Of a stretch of 64,000 nucleotides of DNA, positions 58,934 through 64,000 are shown piece after piece. Below the pieces are notes generated by a model. It saw only the letters and a program-made list of their open reading frames with translations, searched no databases and had not been told where the DNA came from. The stretch covers positions 1-64,000 of the forward strand of contig NZ_AKKA01000080.1 of assembly GCF_000282035.1 (NCBI RefSeq), read 5' to 3'. Made by a program: the position numbers and the translations under genes. The DNA comes from Rhizobium sp. CF122. Lineage in GTDB: Bacteria; Pseudomonadota; Alphaproteobacteria; Rhizobiales; Rhizobiaceae. Numbering within the stretch: the stretch's first letter is position 1; every line of letters begins with the position of its first letter.

Positions 58934-59725
58934 TCATGACCGATCAACGCTTCTCGCCTCGTCGGCCGTCAGTGCACTCTCCCGGGTGCCGGAGACAATG
59001 ATCTCCAGGACCTCATGCTCGTCCGTGTTCCTGACATAGCGGTCGCCGACATACTCGCCGCGCTTGAGAACCATGACGCGATCGCCCACCGCAAAAATGT
59101 CGACCAGACGATGCGAGATAATGATTTGGGCAACGCCTTGTTTCTTCAGCTCCAGCATGGTTTCGAGCAGCCGCTCGGTGGCCATGACGGAAAGGTTGGC
59201 GGTCGGCTCATCGAGGATCACGACGCGCGGTTCGAAGGAGATCGCGCGGGCAATGGCCACGGATTGCTGGCGGCCACCCGATAGGCTCTCGACCTTTTGA
59301 TAGACGGAATTCACGTCGACTTTGAGCCGTTTCAGAACGCTGTCCGCTTCGGCATACATTTTCCGTCGATCGACGAAGGGGCCTTTGAGGGGCCAGCGGC
59401 CAAGGAAGATGTTCTGGCCGACATCCATGTTCCCGCAAAGTGCGAAGTCCTGATAGATCATCTCGATTCCGGCGCCACGGCTCTCGTGCGGGCTCTTGAA
59501 ATACACCGGTTGCCCGGCAACCAGGATTTCGCCGGAATCGCGCTGATAGGCGCCGGTTAGGATCTTCATGAGCGTCGACTTGCCGGCCGAATTGTCCCCG
59601 ACCAAGCCAAGAATCTCGCCAGGATAAAGGATGAGATCGACTTTGCGGAGCGCCTGCACCGCTCCGAAGGCTTTTTCGATGCCCCGCATTTCCACAATCG
59701 GCTGTAAGGGCTGTATGTCAGCCAT
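58934..59725 (-). CDS. Ribose/nucleoside-type ABC transporter ATP-binding protein (single ATPase domain)
   Basis: A 263-residue ATPase. Walker A GDNSAGKST at 43-51 (Ser where relatives usually have Gly), signature LSGGRQQSVAIARA, Walker B VVILDEPTANLS. It carries only one ATPase domain, unlike the 500-residue RbsA, and resembles FrcA, the rhizobial fructose importer ATPase. It overlaps the end of the fused permease gene by 8 bases and is the last gene of the operon. Confidence 0.92.
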   Translation of the reverse strand: MADIQPLQPIVEMRGIEKAFGAVQALRKVDLILYPGEILGLVGDNSAGKSTLMKILTGAYQRDSGEILVAGQPVYFKSPHESRGAGIEMIYQDFALCGNMDVGQNIFLGRWPLKGPFVDRRKMYAEADSVLKRLKVDVNSVYQKVESLSGGRQQSVAIARAISFEPRVVILDEPTANLSVMATERLLETMLELKKQGVAQIIISHRLVDIFAVGDRVMVLKRGEYVGDRYVRNTDEHEVLEIIVSGTRESALTADEARSVDRS

Positions 59726-61970
59726 GGATGCGCTCTCCCGTTGGCGCGGCTGCCGCGAAACGGGTTCGCAGTCGGCCGAAGAGATTGGCCTGTCGCACCC
59801 AGATGTCGATCAGCACTGCCACGATGAGGATGACCCCAATGAAGACATTGATCCAGTGCTGCGGCATGCTGAAGCCCTGGACGTTGAGCTGCAGGAGTGC
59901 ACGGACGAGCGTGATTACGGCTGCACCGGCAAGTGAGCCGATCATCGTTCCGTAACCGCCGAAGATCGATCCGCCGCCGATGATGACGGAGGCGATGGCG
60001 TCAAGCTCTCGGAACTGGCCGGCAACCGGGTTGAAGCTGCGGAAGTAAGCGACGTTGATGATCCCGGCCATGGTCGCGCAGAGAGCGGCCAGCATCAGTG
60101 AGATGAAACGCACGCGGTTGGTGTTGATGCCGGCATAAGCGGCCGCGCGGACGTTGCCACCCGCAGCGCAGACCTTCAGTCCAAACGGTGTGTAGGCAAG
60201 CACGATGCCGGCGAGGAGGGCGACGAAAAACATAAAGATCGTCTGGATGCTGACGACCTCGGCCACGGTGCGAATGATTCCCGATGATAGCGAAAGGCCG
60301 AAATGCAGGAGAACGTCATTCACCTTACGGCCAAGCAGGTTGTAGCCTTCGGGCCAGCCGGTCAATTGCTGGCCGGCGACAAACCAGGCGGCGAGACCTC
60401 GAGCAATGTAGAACATACCGAGCGTGGCAACGAAGGCCGGCAGCTTGAAGCCGACTGTGACGACGGCATTGACGAAACCGGCAGCCGTCCCGGCAAGCAG
60501 ACCCATCGCCACGGCGGTAAATGGATCGGCGCCCAGCACCTTCAGGAAATAGGCGGCGGTGCTCCCGGCAAGCGCAAGCACGGCCCCAACGGAGAGATCG
60601 ATATCGCCGGCTGCAATGACGTAGGTGAGCCCGACGGTAATGAGCGCCAGTTCTGTGTAGTTGAGCAAGATCGCAAAGGTGTTGGGCAAGTTCCACCAGT
60701 AGTCCGGCCTCAGCGCCAGACCGGCCAACCAGAGCACCGCAGTCAGGATGATGGCCAACGCGTCGCGCCGCGCAAAGAACTTGCCGAGCCCCGTGGCCGA
60801 GAGTGCAATATCGGTCGCCATCGCCCCTTTAGTCTGGACACCTTCCAGCGCCACGCCGCTGGTCTCATAGGCTGGCGGCGGTGGTCGACTGCGGAGCCAG
60901 GCCCAGAACCGGGCAACAATCTGACGTCGAATGAGGAAGGGCTCGATGAGCACGGCCGTGACAAGAAGCAGGCCCAGGAAAACCAATACGGCACCGGCGG
61001 GCAGGGTAAACCTGGCGCCGACGGCAATGCTCTCCCCATCGATAACGACGGTGCGCGTGATCGGCCAGCCTTCGCGCAACACCTTGTCGATCAGCACGAC
61101 GACTGCGGCGCCTAGGCAAGACCCGATGACGCGCCCGCGCCCGCCGAGAATCGATGCGCCGCCAATGACGACAGATGCGATAGCAGTAAGTTCCCAGCTG
61201 ACGCCGTAGAGAGGGGTGACACCCTTGTCCTGCGCAGCTGACAGGAGCGCGGAAAGCGTCGCGCAAAGCGATGATAGCAGATAAGCGCGAATGCGCACCC
61301 ACCGCGTGTTGATGCCGGCATAGGCAGCAGCTTGCTCGTTGCCCCCGGTCGCGAAGGTCTCATAGCCCCACCGGGTCTTGGCAAGTACATAGGCACCGAC
61401 GATGGCGACCAGGAGGAAGATTACGATCTGGTTATTGAAACCGAAAACGTTGATCTCTCCGAGATGGAAGAAGAGCGGATAGTCTTTGGCTTTGCCGGAA
61501 TAATAGATCGCCTGACCGTGCGTAAGCGCGAGAACGAAGCCGCGACCGATAAAAAGCATCGTCAGCGTTGCAATGAAGGCGGGCACTCTCAGGATCGTCA
61601 CGAGGACGCCGTTGATGAGGCCAATCACTGTGCCGAGCAGCAAACAGAAGATTGCGGACTCGATGACGCCGAAGTCGAGGATGTTTGACGCAAAAAGCCT
61701 GGCGAAAACCACGGCGATCAGGCCGTAGGTGGAGCCGACCGAGAGATCGAGATCCTTGTTGGCGATGACAAAGGTCATGCCGACCGCGATGATTCCGACA
61801 CGGGATGTATCGCGAAGTAGCGCCAGAAGGGCTTCCGTAGAGCCAAAAAAGGCCGGATTAACGACGGCGCCGCCGAGGTAGAGCAGGGCGAGGAATATCA
61901 GCAGCCCAGCCTCCCAGCCGCCGACGAGCTGAGGCGGCGCACGGCCTAGCGATGTCGTCGTGGACGCCAT
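59718..61970 (-). CDS. Fused double permease of a ribose/nucleoside-type ABC transporter
   Basis: A 750-residue inner-membrane protein made of two RbsC-like permease units in tandem. Unit one (about 20-345) and unit two (about 395-735) each carry the same landmarks: GMTFVIANKDLDLSVGS against GLTYVIAAGDIDLSVGA, and AYAGINTRWVRIRAYLLSSL against AYAGINTNRVRFISLMLAAL, then VVIGGASILGGRGRVIGS against VIIGGGSIFGGYGTMIGS. Single RbsC proteins have about 320-340 residues. One polypeptide would thus form the whole channel. It lies 78 bases after the binding-protein gene. Confidence 0.93.
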   Translation of the reverse strand: MASTTTSLGRAPPQLVGGWEAGLLIFLALLYLGGAVVNPAFFGSTEALLALLRDTSRVGIIAVGMTFVIANKDLDLSVGSTYGLIAVVFARLFASNILDFGVIESAIFCLLLGTVIGLINGVLVTILRVPAFIATLTMLFIGRGFVLALTHGQAIYYSGKAKDYPLFFHLGEINVFGFNNQIVIFLLVAIVGAYVLAKTRWGYETFATGGNEQAAAYAGINTRWVRIRAYLLSSLCATLSALLSAAQDKGVTPLYGVSWELTAIASVVIGGASILGGRGRVIGSCLGAAVVVLIDKVLREGWPITRTVVIDGESIAVGARFTLPAGAVLVFLGLLLVTAVLIEPFLIRRQIVARFWAWLRSRPPPPAYETSGVALEGVQTKGAMATDIALSATGLGKFFARRDALAIILTAVLWLAGLALRPDYWWNLPNTFAILLNYTELALITVGLTYVIAAGDIDLSVGAVLALAGSTAAYFLKVLGADPFTAVAMGLLAGTAAGFVNAVVTVGFKLPAFVATLGMFYIARGLAAWFVAGQQLTGWPEGYNLLGRKVNDVLLHFGLSLSSGIIRTVAEVVSIQTIFMFFVALLAGIVLAYTPFGLKVCAAGGNVRAAAYAGINTNRVRFISLMLAALCATMAGIINVAYFRSFNPVAGQFRELDAIASVIIGGGSIFGGYGTMIGSLAGAAVITLVRALLQLNVQGFSMPQHWINVFIGVILIVAVLIDIWVRQANLFGRLRTRFAAAAPTGERIHG

Positions 61971-61997
61971 GGTTTCCGCCGATCAATCTTGCCGTCG

Positions 61998-62028
61998 CGA
62001 TGCGGGAGGCTTGCGTCATCCCGCATCG
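61998..62028 (-). promoter_or_regulatory. Intercistronic hairpin between binding-protein and permease genes
   Basis: CGATGCGGGA (61998-62007) and TCCCGCATCG (62019-62028) form a perfect 10-bp stem with an 11-base loop. No T-run follows on the minus strand, so it is likely an mRNA-protecting or attenuating element. It has the same form as the hairpin at 18700-18728. Confidence 0.7.
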
Positions 62029-62048
62029 ATCTCAGGCGTTTCGAACCG

Positions 62049-63131
62049 TTAGTTCTCGAAGCGCTTGCCAACTTTTGCGACGTTCTCCTTCGTCACCAAT
62101 TGGGCACGCGTGTCCAGGTTGGCGGCAGAAATACCGCGATCGATCTGGAGGTAAAGCTGCATGACAGGCCAGAAGCCCTGCAGGAACGGTTGCTGCCCCA
62201 GGGAGCCGGTCAGGTTTTCAGCGGCGATCCCCTCTTGCTGTGCCGGGCCGAGATCGAACCCAAAGGCGCAGAACTTGCCGGTCTTCCCCATCTGTGCGAC
62301 CGCCTTCACGAGCGGCGGCGTAAAGACGTTGTTGGCTGTAAACGCGCCGACTGCGTCGCCACGGGACTCGAAGAGCGAAACAAGCGCGTTGACGGGATCA
62401 TTCGGATTCGTGTCTATGCCGACATTCTCCGGCCCGGCATCAACCTTAAAGGCGTCAAGCTTGCCGGCATCCTTCAACGTTTTGACGATGGCGTTGAAGG
62501 CGGCGGTCACGCGATTATTGACCTCGATGTTGCCCATCGCGGTAGACGACGGCAGCAGGATCGAGCCGCTGGTCGCGCCGCTGTCAAGCACGCACTTGGC
62601 AAGCGCCTCGCCGCCGATTGCTGCAGCCGATGCATCCTGGCCGGTGTGACTTATGCCGTTGCGGTTCAGGATCGTTGCATCGAACGAGTTGGTTGTGGCG
62701 ACCGGTATGCCTGCGGCCTCGGCTGCCTTGACGATGTCATTGTAGGCGCCGACCTGCGGCGTTGTCATAATGATGCCGTCGATTGTCGGGTCCTGGACAA
62801 TCTGGTTCAGAATCTCGATCTCACGCGCCGGATCGTCAACCGGTGATTCCGAGCCGAGCAGCAGGATCTTGGCACCGATCATGTTGCCGGCAACGGTTGC
62901 ACCGACATAGACGGGGTCAAAAAAGCCATTGCCTGCCGTGTGCGTCACAATCGCGAAGGTCAAATGACCATCAGCCGAATGGAAGTTTTTCGTGTCGGGC
63001 GCTTCCTTGGCAGCTTCTGCAAAATCATAGCCGCCAACCGCTTTCTCAACACCGCCCGACTGCGCAAATGCATGCGTAACGCCGAGCGACAGTACCGCAG
63101 CCGACGCCGCGTACAGCAAAGTCCGCCTCAT
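62049..63131 (-). CDS. Ribose/nucleoside-type ABC transporter substrate-binding protein
   Basis: A 360-residue periplasmic binding protein of the RbsB/BMP class. It starts with a Sec signal peptide (TLLYAASAAVLSLGVTHAFA). The binding fold is seen in DGIIMTTPQVGAYNDIVKAA and SRGDAVGAFTANNVFTPPLV. The ligand is unknown; the surrounding deoA, deoB, add and upp genes point to a nucleoside or (deoxy)ribose. Its ribosome site AAGGGAGG lies inside a perfect hairpin, so translation may be controlled. It is the first gene of the operon to 58934. Confidence 0.92.
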   Translation of the reverse strand: MRRTLLYAASAAVLSLGVTHAFAQSGGVEKAVGGYDFAEAAKEAPDTKNFHSADGHLTFAIVTHTAGNGFFDPVYVGATVAGNMIGAKILLLGSESPVDDPAREIEILNQIVQDPTIDGIIMTTPQVGAYNDIVKAAEAAGIPVATTNSFDATILNRNGISHTGQDASAAAIGGEALAKCVLDSGATSGSILLPSSTAMGNIEVNNRVTAAFNAIVKTLKDAGKLDAFKVDAGPENVGIDTNPNDPVNALVSLFESRGDAVGAFTANNVFTPPLVKAVAQMGKTGKFCAFGFDLGPAQQEGIAAENLTGSLGQQPFLQGFWPVMQLYLQIDRGISAANLDTRAQLVTKENVAKVGKRFEN

Positions 63132-63138
63132 GATTAGT

Positions 63139-63160
63139 CCTCCCTTGAGTCAAAGGGAGG
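63139..63160 (-). promoter_or_regulatory. Hairpin enclosing the Shine-Dalgarno of the binding-protein gene
   Basis: CCTCCCTT (63139-63146) and AAGGGAGG (63153-63160) form a perfect 8-bp stem with a 6-base loop. On the minus-strand message the 3' arm is AAGGGAGG, the ribosome site seven bases ahead of the ATG at 63131, and the 5' arm is its exact complement. Folding would hide the ribosome site. Confidence 0.7.
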
Positions 63161-63484
63161 AAAGCCGTTCGGGCGCAATTTATAGAGAGCGAAGGCCCGA
63201 AGGCTTCCTCCCATGCGCTAATATTCTGCGCAATTCCAATGCAAGTAAACGGCGAACTCATCGTAGGGGCGAATTTGTTCGCCTCGTAAGCATCTCGTGG
63301 TTGCTTTTGCTGGCAAATAGCCGCCGAAGTCGTGTTTGGTGCCTCCAAGAAGGCATGGGCGCGTAACTCTAGCGCTGTGGTCCCGCCTTCTCCTCAAAGG
63401 ATGATGTCCTTTCATCCTCACAGGCCGATATGAGTTTTCTCAGGAAGCTTACCTTCTATTCCGTTTCTGAGGAGCCCCTCAGCC
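63161..63484. other. Intergenic region between the ABC operon and deoA
   Basis: No convincing gene. It holds GGATGA (near 63399) paired with TCATCC, and CTGAGG (63467-63472) paired with CCTCAG (63477-63482) directly after the deoA stop, which may act as a weak terminator for deoA. The promoter for the ABC operon must lie here but was not identified. Confidence 0.45.
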
Positions 63485-64000
63485 TCAGGCAATAGCCACG
63501 ATGCGCTCGCAAACGACATCAGGGATTGCAGGTTGGCGTTCGCCGATCCTGTAGTTGGCAGCCAGGGCAGCGATTGCCGCATCGGCCGAAACCTCGCTGG
63601 CGGCATGCACCAATGCAATCGGATCGCCTCGCTCGACACGGGTGCCAACCGGCAGGATGTCGGATATCCCAACGCGGTGATCGATCCTGTCGTCCGGATG
63701 CCGTCGTCCCCCCCCGAGATCGACGACGGTCATACCGATCTCCCGTACGTCGCAGCCCGAAAGCCAACCGGACTGAGGAGCGGGAACCGCTTTGGTTACT
63801 GGCGCTTTGACGAGGTATTTGTCTGGCTTTTCCAGGAGATCCGAGGGACCGCCAAGCAGGTGGACCATACGGCCGAAGTTTTCGGCTGCTTTGCCTGCGG
63901 AAAGGGCGTCCGCGGCCTTCGTTTCACCGTCCTGCAGTGACGAAGCCATACCTGATTTCATCAGCATCTCGGCCGCAAAGGCCAACACGGCCGCCTCGAG
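63485..64000 (-). CDS. deoA: Thymidine phosphorylase, C-terminal part (5' end off window)
   Basis: The minus-strand frame is open from the right edge (64000) to a stop at 63485, giving the last 171 residues. LAFAAEMLMKSGM, FGRMVHLLGGPSDLLEKPDK and VVDLGGGRRHPDDRIDHRVG match the C-terminal half of DeoA/pyrimidine nucleoside phosphorylases, including the small C-terminal domain. DeoA splits thymidine into thymine and deoxyribose-1-phosphate, the substrate of DeoB encoded at 55304. It is upstream of, and co-directional with, the ABC operon. Confidence 0.9.
   Translation of the reverse strand, partial: LEAAVLAFAAEMLMKSGMASSLQDGETKAADALSAGKAAENFGRMVHLLGGPSDLLEKPDKYLVKAPVTKAVPAPQSGWLSGCDVREIGMTVVDLGGGRRHPDDRIDHRVGISDILPVGTRVERGDPIALVHAASEVSADAAIAALAANYRIGERQPAIPDVVCERIVAIA

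Noticed and set aside
1..64000. CRISPR array, insertion sequences or rRNA genes
   Set aside because: No regularly spaced repeats, transposase genes with terminal repeats, or rRNA-like sequence were seen in any part of the window.

Overview
The window comes from an alphaproteobacterium, most likely a Rhizobiaceae member (Rhizobium, Sinorhizobium/Ensifer or Agrobacterium relatives). The reasons are uniformly GC-rich coding, many CUT1-type sugar ABC operons with LacI and TetR regulators, a BA14K-like secreted protein, and a Flp/Tad pilus locus in the order pilin-cpaA-cpaB-cpaC-cpaD-cpaE-cpaF-tadB-tadC, which is the layout of the Agrobacterium ctp locus. All calls are by eye; no database search was possible.

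Region 1 (1-24105) is sugar and glycan uptake and catabolism. A minus-strand operon (8573 down to 1) carries a binding protein, two permeases, a Gfo/Idh/MocA dehydrogenase, an ATPase, a small-molecule kinase and an FAD-GcvT dehydrogenase that runs off the left edge. It is divergent from a TetR gene and a second Gfo/Idh gene, and both outer promoters carry the same TAAC-N6-GTTA palindrome. Next comes a LacI-DUF2264-hydroxyacid dehydrogenase operon, divergent from an orphan binding protein that is a paralogue of the first one. A second LacI gene with tandem 18-bp operators leads into another CUT1 system ending in a GH127 glycosidase but lacking an ATPase. A class-I glutamine amidotransferase, a SelW-like protein and a BA14K-like protein close the region.

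Region 2 (24282-28198) is a decayed island. It starts at tRNA-Leu(CAG), followed at once by a frameshifted tyrosine-integrase remnant, a nucleotidyltransferase-HEPN gene with no ATG start, and fragments of DUF2063 and DoxX genes. Region 3 (28199-42607) has purU, a 975-residue kinase/M23-like/class-III aminotransferase fusion, two small ORFs behind a structured leader, and a peptide-degradation cluster (P1 peptidase, LysR, peptide binding protein, two permeases, amidase, NlpC/P60, MarR, M17 aminopeptidase).

Region 4 (42749-55206) is the Tad pilus locus: a TPR lipoprotein, the tadC to flp operon on the minus strand, and a divergent operon with a stand-alone CpaC-type N-terminal protein and two TadE-like pseudopilins. 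A hairpin terminator separates the pilin from cpaA. Region 5 (55304-64000) is nucleoside salvage: deoB, add and upp on the plus strand, a retropepsin-like protease, then a minus-strand ribose/nucleoside-type ABC transporter whose two permeases are fused, and the 3' part of deoA at the right edge. The binding-protein gene there has its Shine-Dalgarno inside a perfect hairpin.
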